Source of the DNA: Candidatus Parabeggiatoa sp. nov. 2
GTDB lineage: Bacteria; Pseudomonadota; Gammaproteobacteria; Beggiatoales; Beggiatoaceae
Reading direction: 5' to 3'
Assembly (NCBI GenBank): GCA_002085445.1
Contig: NBMI01000023.1
Coordinates: 1-51,231 of the forward strand
Length of the DNA stretch: 51,231 bases
The position numbers and the translations under genes were made by a program. The notes below the pieces were generated by a model. The model was given only the letters and a program-made list of their open reading frames with translations. It had not been told where the DNA came from and did no database searches. Position 1 is the first letter of the stretch. Each line of letters begins with the position of its first letter. Positions 19,704 to 27,254 of the stretch are shown here, in pieces.

Positions 19704-22106
19704 TCAGTTCAGTTTCTGTGCTTCCCTTTCCTTGAGTGCTTGCGTTCTTTCAGCAACTTGGTTCTCCAAAGTACGGTTATATTTTTCCAGTTGGGTGCTT
19801 AAAAATACCCCCAATTGTTTATCGACTTTGACAATATGGTTGACGAACCAATCCATTACGAGGGTTTGTACCCGAAATACCAGATACAATCCTTTGTCCT
19901 GTTTGTCGCGCAGCTCTTCTTTCAGGGCGTTGAACGCGTCAATAAACTTCAAATGAAGCGATTTGTGCGCGGGATAGCCGGGATACTTATATTCCTGCAT
20001 TAACACTTCTTCATCATTGAAATGTCTGACAACATAGTCTTCCAAAAAGGCGGTTATTTTCTGGATGTGTTCTTGTCCTTTGCCAGTACGAATGGCTTCA
20101 ATCAGCTCATTGATATTATTAATCAAGTCCTTATGTTGTTGATCGATTAAAGGAATACCGATTGCGAGGCTATCTGACCATTCTATGGTGCGCGTCAGAT
20201 CACTTAATCCGTCGTGGTGTTCCTTGCTGAGCTGTTTATAACAACGTTGCAGATAAACTTGGGCCGCTTTGTCGTCTGGCGTTTGTTTCGCCATTTTTTC
20301 AAATAAATCAACCGCTTTGTCAATTTGTTGAAATTGATAGTAAGAAACGGCTTCTTCAAATTGTTTAATGGCCGCTAATTTCTGCGCGTCAATGTCGGCC
20401 GCATCCATAATAAACACGTCATAAACCGACAGGGGGATTGACAAACCTTCTGGTTTTATGCGCTCAATAAAACGAATCGCATATTGTGACGGTGCTTTTA
20501 ATCTCGTGTAGGTGTGTTCACTGATCAAAAGCGTCGTGCCATAAATCTTGTTCATGGATTCCAGAGAAAATGCCAGATTGACGGTATTGCCAATCACACT
20601 GCTTTCCATGCGCTGAGTACCCCCAATCGTGCCAAGCACTAAATGACCGGTATCTATGCCCAAATAGATCAGCACTGGGGGAAGGTTCTGTTTATAGCGT
20701 ACCTGATTAGATTCGCCCAATCGTTTTAACATGGCATTGGCGGCATTAATGGCTTCATTAGGATTGGAAAATAACGCGATAAATTTTTCGCCCATATAAT
20801 TACTGACAAAACCATGATGATCTCTGATAATGGGTTCAACTTGTTTTAAATAGGCATTGATAAAATCTATCGTTTCCCCAGCAGTCATGGTTTCCGATAG
20901 CGTGGTAAAACCATAAATATTTGAGACCAAAACGGTCATTTCCTGTTCTCTTTGATCACCCAGTTCGATTTCAATAATGTCTTTCTTATTCAGTAATCGG
21001 AGAAAACGGGCTGGTACAAAACGGGCGAAAGAGGCATTTTGTTTTTTGATGTATTCCGCCGACTGTTTTTGCCTGATCTTGGCATTAGCCAGCTTAAATA
21101 AACTGATAGCCAAAATCAGAATCAAAGGGAGTCCAATCAGAAGTAGTTTGATTAATAGCGTGTTTGAATTTGCCAATAAAACACTTTTTGGCAGATAATA
21201 AACAATTTTCCAGTCATGGCTATGAGGTGTTGCTGATTTTTCAGCTGGATAAATTGTTGTAAACGCAAACAAACCATTCGCACCAAACAGTTGCCCGGAT
21301 TGTTGGCGAGAAATTTGTTGCCATACCGGTGGAAAATCATTTTGCATTTTTTCAGTTTCACGCGCTTTAAACATGAACCCCCATTCACGTTCTGGTTTCC
21401 AATGTTTAAGCCAGTAACCGGCGGAATTAACCAGCATGATTTTCCCAACGGCGTTGTCTGACAGCGCGTCCATTTTTTTGAGCAAATTCTTACCCATATA
21501 ATTTAACAGGAGAATACCCCGTTTCTGGTTTTGATGATCAAAAACGGGGGTGGCAAAACGAATCATGGGCTTTAGGGGCGTTTCTATTTTGTCACGTTCC
21601 ATATTCAGATCAAAGGGTGACACAAATATTTCGCCCCGTTGCAATTTGAACGCCTCATTAAAGTAGTAACGCTTGCCTTTAAACTGGAGCGCATTTTTTG
21701 GCAGGATTGCCGCTTGCCCTTTGTTGTAATTAACCCGTATGATTTCCATACCGGTTTCATCCAAAAGACGCACCTGATCGTACTTGCCTTTTCTGATTGA
21801 AAAAGACAACAAATCTTGCGCGAGATGATTGATATATTCGCTTGAATTATCAGCGAAAATTTTTGGTAATGCTTGTTGATCTGCCAAAAACAGTACATCC
21901 GAATAAACAAGGTTTAAGTCATTGAGAATGACTTTTTGGATGAGATTGACTTGATTTTGTCCGACGACTGTTGCTGTGTTTTGGTCATTCTCATAATTCC
22001 AAGTCAATAAGAAATAGATAACCCCCAAAAACAGAAAAAAGAGAGTTGAAATGATAGATATTGCCAGAACTGCTGGATTTTGTTCAAATAATGCTTTGAA
22101 TGTCAT
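19704..22106 (-). CDS. Membrane sensor with degenerate class III cyclase domain and bacteriohemerythrin domain
   Basis: 800 residues. Two membrane segments (about 12-35 and 318-342) enclose a periplasmic ligand-sensing region of the Cache type. A class III nucleotide cyclase homology domain follows (about 388-560), but key residues are changed: N396 replaces the first metal aspartate (VSNIYGFT), E440 the second (MGEKF), and the transition-state arginine after VNLA is serine, so catalysis is unlikely. Next comes a bacteriohemerythrin domain (about 650-745) with the full diiron ligand set visible (IDQQH, RHFNDEE, HKSLH, NHI..VD), suited to sensing oxygen or redox. The tail is a coiled coil (YNRTLENQVAERTQALKE). 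The next ORF continues the protein after a deletion, so this is the 5' half of a broken sensor kinase. Confidence 0.85.
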   Translation of the reverse strand: MTFKALFEQNPAVLAISIISTLFFLFLGVIYFLLTWNYENDQNTATVVGQNQVNLIQKVILNDLNLVYSDVLFLADQQALPKIFADNSSEYINHLAQDLLSFSIRKGKYDQVRLLDETGMEIIRVNYNKGQAAILPKNALQFKGKRYYFNEAFKLQRGEIFVSPFDLNMERDKIETPLKPMIRFATPVFDHQNQKRGILLLNYMGKNLLKKMDALSDNAVGKIMLVNSAGYWLKHWKPEREWGFMFKARETEKMQNDFPPVWQQISRQQSGQLFGANGLFAFTTIYPAEKSATPHSHDWKIVYYLPKSVLLANSNTLLIKLLLIGLPLILILAISLFKLANAKIRQKQSAEYIKKQNASFARFVPARFLRLLNKKDIIEIELGDQREQEMTVLVSNIYGFTTLSETMTAGETIDFINAYLKQVEPIIRDHHGFVSNYMGEKFIALFSNPNEAINAANAMLKRLGESNQVRYKQNLPPVLIYLGIDTGHLVLGTIGGTQRMESSVIGNTVNLAFSLESMNKIYGTTLLISEHTYTRLKAPSQYAIRFIERIKPEGLSIPLSVYDVFIMDAADIDAQKLAAIKQFEEAVSYYQFQQIDKAVDLFEKMAKQTPDDKAAQVYLQRCYKQLSKEHHDGLSDLTRTIEWSDSLAIGIPLIDQQHKDLINNINELIEAIRTGKGQEHIQKITAFLEDYVVRHFNDEEVLMQEYKYPGYPAHKSLHLKFIDAFNALKEELRDKQDKGLYLVFRVQTLVMDWFVNHIVKVDKQLGVFLSTQLEKYNRTLENQVAERTQALKEREAQKLN

Positions 22107-22558
22107 GTTTTATTTTTCCAATAGAACTACAAGGATTCGTTATAATAACGGATTAACCTCGTCATCATGAACTACAGGCCGATTCGTTATAATAACGGAT
22201 TAACCTTAACTATATATAGACTTTAGTGACAAACAGTCGTCCAAACTTTAGTTTGGCAGTCGTCCAAACTTTAGTTTGGCAGTGCCCTTAAACCTAGGCT
22301 GTTGATTTTAAGCTTAACGATTTAGGGTTTAAACGTACGTGTTGCCTATAGGATATGGATGGTGGGCATGCGTTGGGATGGATTCTGGATAATGTTTGAT
22401 AAAGTAAGTACTGATGCATAAATTTTCTGGTATTTATCGATAAGCCAATATCGAAGGGGCAACCATAAAGGATTGCCCCTACATGACACGACGGTTCGTA
22501 GGGGCAATCCCACGTGCAACCGGTTTGGACGACTGTCGCTCTACCCACCCGACGCTCG
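22107..22558. repeat. Promoter-side repeats: CTACAAGG units, CAAACT hairpins and a GGGGCAATCC palindrome
   Basis: Two units of an ACTACA(A/G)G..GATTCGTTATAATAACGGATTAACC repeat (22125-22204) lie just upstream of the sensor gene. Two CCAAACTTTAGTTTGG hairpins sit at about 22243-22281. A palindrome of about 65 bases (GGATTGCCCCTAC ... GTAGGGGCAATCC, 22457-22520) has an inverted relative at about 47163-47230. No gene was found. Confidence 0.65.
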
Positions 22559-24289
22559 CTAGAAATGTTGAATTTCCAAAGCGGTGGCGATGCCGTTAAG
22601 TTCACAAAATGACGGGGCATCTTTTGTAAAACCGCCTAACGATAAACAGGCTGGCAAAATGGTTTTATTGGGATAAAGTTTAGCATAAACTTGGACTTTT
22701 TCTTGAAAGTCTTCGAGGATTTTGAAGCCGGTTTTGTCTTGTGTTTTTTTGACTTCGACTAAAATGACTCGCCCACATTTGGATTCAGCCACGACATCAA
22801 TTTCCATGCTCTTACCATCTTCACGCTGAATTTGAACTCGTTCTTTGACGTTGATGATATTTAACTGGGTGGTGTCTGTCACGTTTTGGAAATAGTCGGA
22901 TAAAAAAAAGCGTTTTTTGTTTCTAAAAGCGAGGGCTAATAGATGTTCGGCCATTTTGCCAGACAGCGAGTTGAGTTTGCCACGCAATTGACGGTTTTCG
23001 GCCGTCAGTTTGGAAATCTTGTCATTGAACTCTTGTTTAAAATCGGGAACAACATCAAGGATTTCTTCTTGAAGACGGTTTCGTATAATCAAGTTAAGGG
23101 TGCCATCTTGAAGGCCTCGAAATCGGATATCAGAAACGCCTCTGTCAATCAGATCGGCTTCCGACAACATCACCAATTTTTTTTGTATTTGATTGAGACT
23201 TAACTCAATCGACAATTCTTGTTTGAGATCGCGGGGTTTTAGGTAACGATCCGCGTGTTTGTTTAAATATAGCAACATGCTTTTGCCATATTGGTCGTTG
23301 ACACTTTGCAACGTTGATTGCAAGTACTCATTCCAGGTTTTTGACATTTCAGAATTTCGATCCGAAATTTCATAATTGACGGTGTTGATGACTCCTTCGG
23401 CAGTGGTTAACTCTTTGTCGTCATATTCGCTTTGGATGACACAAGAAATAAAAAACGGATCAGACAGACACAATTCGTTAATCTGTACGGCAGTTTCGTT
23501 GGTAATTGGTTCGGAATAGAATTCAGCATATTTATAAACGGCCTCTAGCCCTTCCTCGCTGGTGAGATAAGGAGACATAACTATTTGCTTAAGTCGGCCG
23601 GCTTGTAGATATTGGCTAATCACCCTCGTTAACCAACCCACATAAGAGCCGGTGACTAACATGGGTGCGATTTTGGATTCGGAGATGGAATGAAAACTAC
23701 CCGCCAGTGTTTCATCAGGTTTACCCTCGCACTTTTCGTCCCGATAAATGTATTGGGTGATATTTTGAAATTCATCTAAAATCACCAATATCCGCTGATC
23801 AAAGCGTCGTGCAAAGTTATGTGGTGCCATATAAGCCGTTTCCCACATCGAATCATACAATCCCATCTCTTTATCCTTGAAAAGCGAATCTATATCGTCA
23901 ACTATCAGTTTGTTTGAGTTTGCCACACCATACTCTCGAAGTTGGTGCAAAGAAAGTCTTTCGCTAACCAAGTTTTCATCCCTTTCCAAAAAGGAAATAT
24001 ATTGTGAGGCAAAGGCACAGTAATACTTAATAGCCAAATCCGGATACCAAATCTTGTTTTCTCCAAACTCATAGTAAAACGGAATAATGGCCCCATTTTC
24101 AGTCCAAAGTTGGTTAAAAAGGCGTTGCACAAAGGCGGTTTTTCCGCTTTTGCGCCGCGCCAAGATGGCCCTCGATTTGGACAATCTTTTAGGGATATTG
24201 GCGAGCCATTTGCCAAAGCGTTGAAATTCTTTGGTTCGCCCTACCAGTAAATCTGGATTGCCTATTTTTTCAGTTAAGGGATATTGCAT
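22559..24289 (-). CDS. AAA-type ATPase with C-terminal PD-(D/E)XK nuclease-like domain
   Basis: 576 residues. The N-terminal ATPase has a Walker A variant ARRKSGKT (K50; the first glycine is alanine) and Walker B ILVILDEFQN. A winged-helix-like middle (PRDLKQELSIELSLNQIQKK) follows. The C-terminal part has EIDVVAESKCGRVILVEVKK, matching the D...ExK core of PD-(D/E)XK nucleases. This layout is familiar from a broad family of archaeal/bacterial ATPases of unclear function that are often scattered in repeat-rich genomes. A role in DNA processing or defence is possible, but no defence neighbours are evident apart from hicBA about 200 bases upstream. The start follows a repeat-rich segment. Confidence 0.8.
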   Translation of the reverse strand: MQYPLTEKIGNPDLLVGRTKEFQRFGKWLANIPKRLSKSRAILARRKSGKTAFVQRLFNQLWTENGAIIPFYYEFGENKIWYPDLAIKYYCAFASQYISFLERDENLVSERLSLHQLREYGVANSNKLIVDDIDSLFKDKEMGLYDSMWETAYMAPHNFARRFDQRILVILDEFQNITQYIYRDEKCEGKPDETLAGSFHSISESKIAPMLVTGSYVGWLTRVISQYLQAGRLKQIVMSPYLTSEEGLEAVYKYAEFYSEPITNETAVQINELCLSDPFFISCVIQSEYDDKELTTAEGVINTVNYEISDRNSEMSKTWNEYLQSTLQSVNDQYGKSMLLYLNKHADRYLKPRDLKQELSIELSLNQIQKKLVMLSEADLIDRGVSDIRFRGLQDGTLNLIIRNRLQEEILDVVPDFKQEFNDKISKLTAENRQLRGKLNSLSGKMAEHLLALAFRNKKRFFLSDYFQNVTDTTQLNIINVKERVQIQREDGKSMEIDVVAESKCGRVILVEVKKTQDKTGFKILEDFQEKVQVYAKLYPNKTILPACLSLGGFTKDAPSFCELNGIATALEIQHF

Positions 24290-24372
24290 GTTGTTGCTCT
24301 TTGTTCTTGTAACGAGAAGGATTGCTTGTAATTAATAACGGATTGAATCGACGAGGCTTTTTAAGCCGAGTC

Positions 24373-24500
24373 TACTGAAAGTACAACGGATTTTTGGAAT
24401 AAACGGATTTTTTAAGTTTAATATTTTAGTTGAAAATCTGTTAGCCTGCTAATTCAATCCCTTATTTCATTTTCACCTGTTTCAAGTATGTTCTATATAT
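24373..24500. repeat. Dispersed ~130-base repeat, copy 1
   Basis: Starts ACTGAAAGTACAACGGATTT, contains AGTTGAAAATC and GCTAATTCAAT, and ends near TTTCAAGTATGTTC. Relatives occur at about 35236-35350 and 38299-38425. Confidence 0.7.
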
Positions 24501-24504
24501 TACG

Positions 24505-24702
24505 TCAAAAAAATGAGCGCGACAAGGGCCATACTTTCATTTTACAAAATACAAAATCGTTTATGGCCCTAAAATCCTTATGCCTTGGGATGGAAGTGGC
24601 TTTTTGAGTGGCGCGGTTAACATAAATTATATGATTGCGGCCCTCACGAAAAAACTCACCGCCATACGCTTCGACGTGATGAATAAGTTTGCGTCTTTTC
24701 AT
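24505..24702 (-). CDS. hicA: HicA-like mRNA interferase toxin with a foreign C-terminus
   Basis: Counting from the ATG at 24702, a 65-residue protein. Residues 1-44 match the HicA fold, including MKRRKLIHHVEAYGGEF and the RNA-cleaving histidine H24 in REGRNH. From R45 on the sequence is no longer HicA-like: it is encoded by a 46-base palindromic repeat (24525-24570) that also occurs at 25109 and 25502. Native HicA should end with a short helix; here it is replaced by RAINDFVFCKMKVWPLSRSFF. HicA cleaves mRNA and is held by HicB. The ATG overlaps the hicB stop as ATGA. The toxin may be weakened or dead. Confidence 0.75.
   Translation of the reverse strand: MKRRKLIHHVEAYGGEFFREGRNHIIYVNRATQKATSIPRHKDFRAINDFVFCKMKVWPLSRSFF
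24525..24570. repeat. 46-base palindromic repeat inside hicA
   Basis: AGGGCCATA at one end and TATGGCCCT at the other, forming terminal inverted repeats; near-identical copies at 25109-25154 and 25502-25547. More distant relatives (GGGCCATAACTTNATTTGAAA...TTATGGCCC) lie at 17.6, 25.26, 32.16-32.65, 46.86 and 47.00 kb. Confidence 0.9.
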
Positions 24703-24989
24703 GCGATTGAAACACAAAGTGGTTCTAAGATAACATCTTGTTTCTGAATGGATTCTTGAACTAGGGCACGATTGGCCTCTAAAACCATTGCGACGGCTTC
24801 TTGTAGATGAGTTCTCGTTTCTTCCAAAGTGGCCCCTTGTGTATTAGCACCGGGTAATTCTTCCACAAATCCGATATAGCCTTCGGGCACTTTCTGGAAA
24901 ACGGCCGTTAGTGTCATATTCGTTGGTATACTCATTTTTTCTAATTCTCGCATTGTTTTATCTACGTTTAGAGTTTCTGATTCAAACAA
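24699..24989 (-). CDS. hicB: HicB-like antitoxin
   Basis: 96 residues at most; the family usually begins near MTLTAVFQK, so the true start may be an internal methionine (M19 or M25). It shows the partial RNase H-like HicB core TLTAVFQKVPEGYIGFVEE then LPGANTQGATLEETRTHLQEA, and ends without a separate DNA-binding domain, as in short HicB antitoxins. It neutralises HicA by direct binding. It is translated first and coupled to hicA through an ATGA overlap at 24699-24702. Because hicA is altered, the pair may be a relic or an orphan antitoxin. Confidence 0.8.
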   Translation of the reverse strand: MFESETLNVDKTMRELEKMSIPTNMTLTAVFQKVPEGYIGFVEELPGANTQGATLEETRTHLQEAVAMVLEANRALVQESIQKQDVILEPLCVSIA

Positions 24990-25929
24990 AGGAATCTATT
25001 CTTGGCACTCGGCGTCCACCACGTTGTCTAGCGTCGTAACGGCTGGTATTCTCAACCGTCGGCGCGGGAACGCGCAAAAACACGTCAAAAAAATGGGTTA
25101 GCGTGACAAGGGCCATACTTTCATTTTACAAAATACAAAATCGTTTATGGCCCTCAAACCAGACGAACTGTCTTTTGGAGCGTGTGCCAGCTGTGTGAGT
25201 GGTTGGGGTGGGTTTAACTCAAAGGACTTACAAAAAGTCTCAAACTGTCAGCGCGACAGGGGGCCATAACTTGATTTGAAAGCATCTAAAGTATTTTATG
25301 GCCCTAAAAATCGATAGTCCAAAAACCTGCAAAAATATAGGTTAATAACAGTGGCCCGCGTATCACTACTCTGCCAAACTCCCGCGGCGGCTGCCAAACG
25401 TTAGTTTGGACGACTGTTTGGATTCCTGCAAAACTAAAGTTTGGACGAGTGCCAAACTAAAGTTTGGACTCCAGCTGTCAAAAAAATGGGTTAGCGCAAC
25501 GAGGGCCATACTTTCATTTTACAAAATACAAAATCGTTTATGGCCCTCAAACCAGACGAACTGTCTTTTGGAGCGTGTGCCGGCTCATAAAATGAGCGAT
25601 AAAATCGTGATTCAGGTGCCCACACACAAGTGCCATTCGTTAGTTGCTTAGAAGGCACAATCTGGTTGTCAAGGAAAATGAGGGTTAGTTGGGTGAAACG
25701 CATTAAAGCATTCACCATTACGTGGTTGGATGTGGTGAACAAAGTCACTCTATCCACCGACGTTCGCTTTCATTTAAAAAAATCCAAAAGAGTTGAAGGC
25801 ACTAAAACAAGATAGACTCAAATTCATTAGCCAGCACAGGTTTCCATTCCGCTGGTCAGTCCAATCAATTCGTCTATGACCTCTAAGTTGTTTTCGTGAA
25901 CAGCGGAACGAAAACCTACATGGGCTGTT
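24990..25929. repeat. Gene-free region of mobile palindromes
   Basis: Two more copies of the 46-base AGGGCCATA repeat (25109-25154, 25502-25547), one longer relative (about 25259-25310), and several CAAACT/AGTTTG hairpins (25376-25470). The sequence around the two short copies is itself duplicated (GCGTGACAAGGGCC / GCGCAACGAGGGCC, then CAAACCAGACGAACTGTC). Open frames here are built from the repeats and are not believed. Confidence 0.7.
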
Positions 25930-26823
25930 TTAGCTCTTTTTGATAAAGTCCCACCCGTAGTGGTAAACCCTTTTGAGAATTCTCCTTATAATCGCATCCC
26001 AAAAGGCTTTCACAAAAGCCATACCTGTTACCCCCGTATCCCCTTTTGTTTCTTTCTTAAACCACAGCCGTCTTTCTAGAATCAGCTCTTGGTGAATTTC
26101 AGGTTTCATTTCATAGACAGTAAACTTCCCAACATAGCCACGTAAGTCAGGATGATTATTTTTTAACCATCTGTCGATTTTTTCTTTTTGAACGTTACCT
26201 AGCAATTTTACCCATTTATTTGACAGCAATAAATCTATCATTTCTCTAATGGAAATGTGTTCATCCTTTTTTGAATCTATAGGTATTACAAGGTAATACC
26301 GTTTACCTTTACGCAGTTCATATTTCCTTATCAGATAAATCGCTTTTTTCAGTTTATGCCAAACTTCTTCGTTTAACAAAGTTTTACTCATGAACGCTTT
26401 GTTTATAAACCACAAAAAACTTTTTCTTCGCAAAATGATGCTAGAAGTTCTTTGTGGAGGAGCTACGATAAAAATCAACAAATCGATTAGAATCCCACCG
26501 CCTAGTGGAATAATTTCAGCAAGCGTCAGACTTATGTTGGTTTTACCTGTATCAAATGGCAAAACGGATATAAAAAATTCCCACATTCTACGAAAGGCAA
26601 GAAATACACTTTCTTTAGAATCATTGGGATTAAATAGTTTGATATTTTCCGGTAATTCCGGAAAATTTATTTCTTTGAGTTTATTTCTTGCCTTTTCAAT
26701 GCTGTCGTCTGGACAGGTAAATATTTCTCCAGTGCGGCTGTCTGTTATACCATTTTTTCCTTCATCAATGCGCCGGTCTAGCCAATTCATAAATTGGTCT
26801 TTTATTGGATCTGTCCTCAGCAA
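25930..26823 (-). CDS. Hypothetical protein with a hydrophobic segment
   Basis: About 297 residues if the TTG at 26823 is the start; an ATG at residue 12 (FMNWLDRR) is an alternative, and the same frame is open further upstream to a stop without any ATG. One hydrophobic stretch (LTLAEIIPLGGGILIDLLIFIVAPP, about 100-124) is long enough for a membrane hairpin; the rest is basic and rich in lysine and tryptophan. I recognise no family. It is the last gene of a three-gene same-strand cluster, 23 bases after the small membrane protein, and the upstream gene is a penicillin-binding protein, so an envelope role is a reasonable guess only. Confidence 0.55.
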   Translation of the reverse strand: MLRTDPIKDQFMNWLDRRIDEGKNGITDSRTGEIFTCPDDSIEKARNKLKEINFPELPENIKLFNPNDSKESVFLAFRRMWEFFISVLPFDTGKTNISLTLAEIIPLGGGILIDLLIFIVAPPQRTSSIILRRKSFLWFINKAFMSKTLLNEEVWHKLKKAIYLIRKYELRKGKRYYLVIPIDSKKDEHISIREMIDLLLSNKWVKLLGNVQKEKIDRWLKNNHPDLRGYVGKFTVYEMKPEIHQELILERRLWFKKETKGDTGVTGMAFVKAFWDAIIRRILKRVYHYGWDFIKKS

Positions 26824-26846
26824 ATTAGCGCGTGAACTCGCTTTAT

Positions 26847-27254
26847 TTAATTTCTGTTCCGTTCAAACCAAAAAGCATAACCAAAACCGACACTTAAAAA
26901 AAGAAACATCAAATACACAAAAATATGCCACACTTTTCCGCCCAAATTTTGGTGTAAACGTAATATGGACCAACCAGCACCTTTAATATGCGTAGCATGG
27001 TATATAATCATTATTTGTACAGTTAAGGTAAATAAGAATGATATAAATCCTACAATGACACTAGGCATAAAACCAAATATACCTAGCCCTTTATCCCCAA
27101 GGTTTGTCATCAGAGATTGCATACCTGAATAGGTGGAGATAAAGCTGATAACTGTCAGCATCAGTACAGCTAAGTAAGGAATAATTACCACAAAACTATT
27201 TCTAATATGGGAAGTCACGAGGAGAGTTCTCCTTAATTGTTGCTCAAAATTCAT
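26847..27254 (-). CDS. Small integral membrane protein, unknown function
   Basis: 135 residues with three clear membrane segments (about 20-42, 62-86 and 110-128) and short charged loops; the N-terminus (MNFEQQLRRTLLVTSH) is basic. No family recognised. Its ATG overlaps the end of the penicillin-binding protein gene (stop at 27251-27253), so the two are translationally coupled. It could be a partner of that enzyme in the inner membrane. Confidence 0.6.
   Translation of the reverse strand: MNFEQQLRRTLLVTSHIRNSFVVIIPYLAVLMLTVISFISTYSGMQSLMTNLGDKGLGIFGFMPSVIVGFISFLFTLTVQIMIIYHATHIKGAGWSILRLHQNLGGKVWHIFVYLMFLFLSVGFGYAFWFERNRN

Noticed and set aside
19684..19704. Sequencing error as the sole cause of the kinase split
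   Set aside because: A one-base error cannot explain the loss of 40-50 codons including the H-box, although an error on top of a deletion is not excluded.
25491..25757. 88-residue protein sharing its C-terminus with HicA
   Set aside because: The shared part is the 46-base palindrome; the rest has no HicA similarity.
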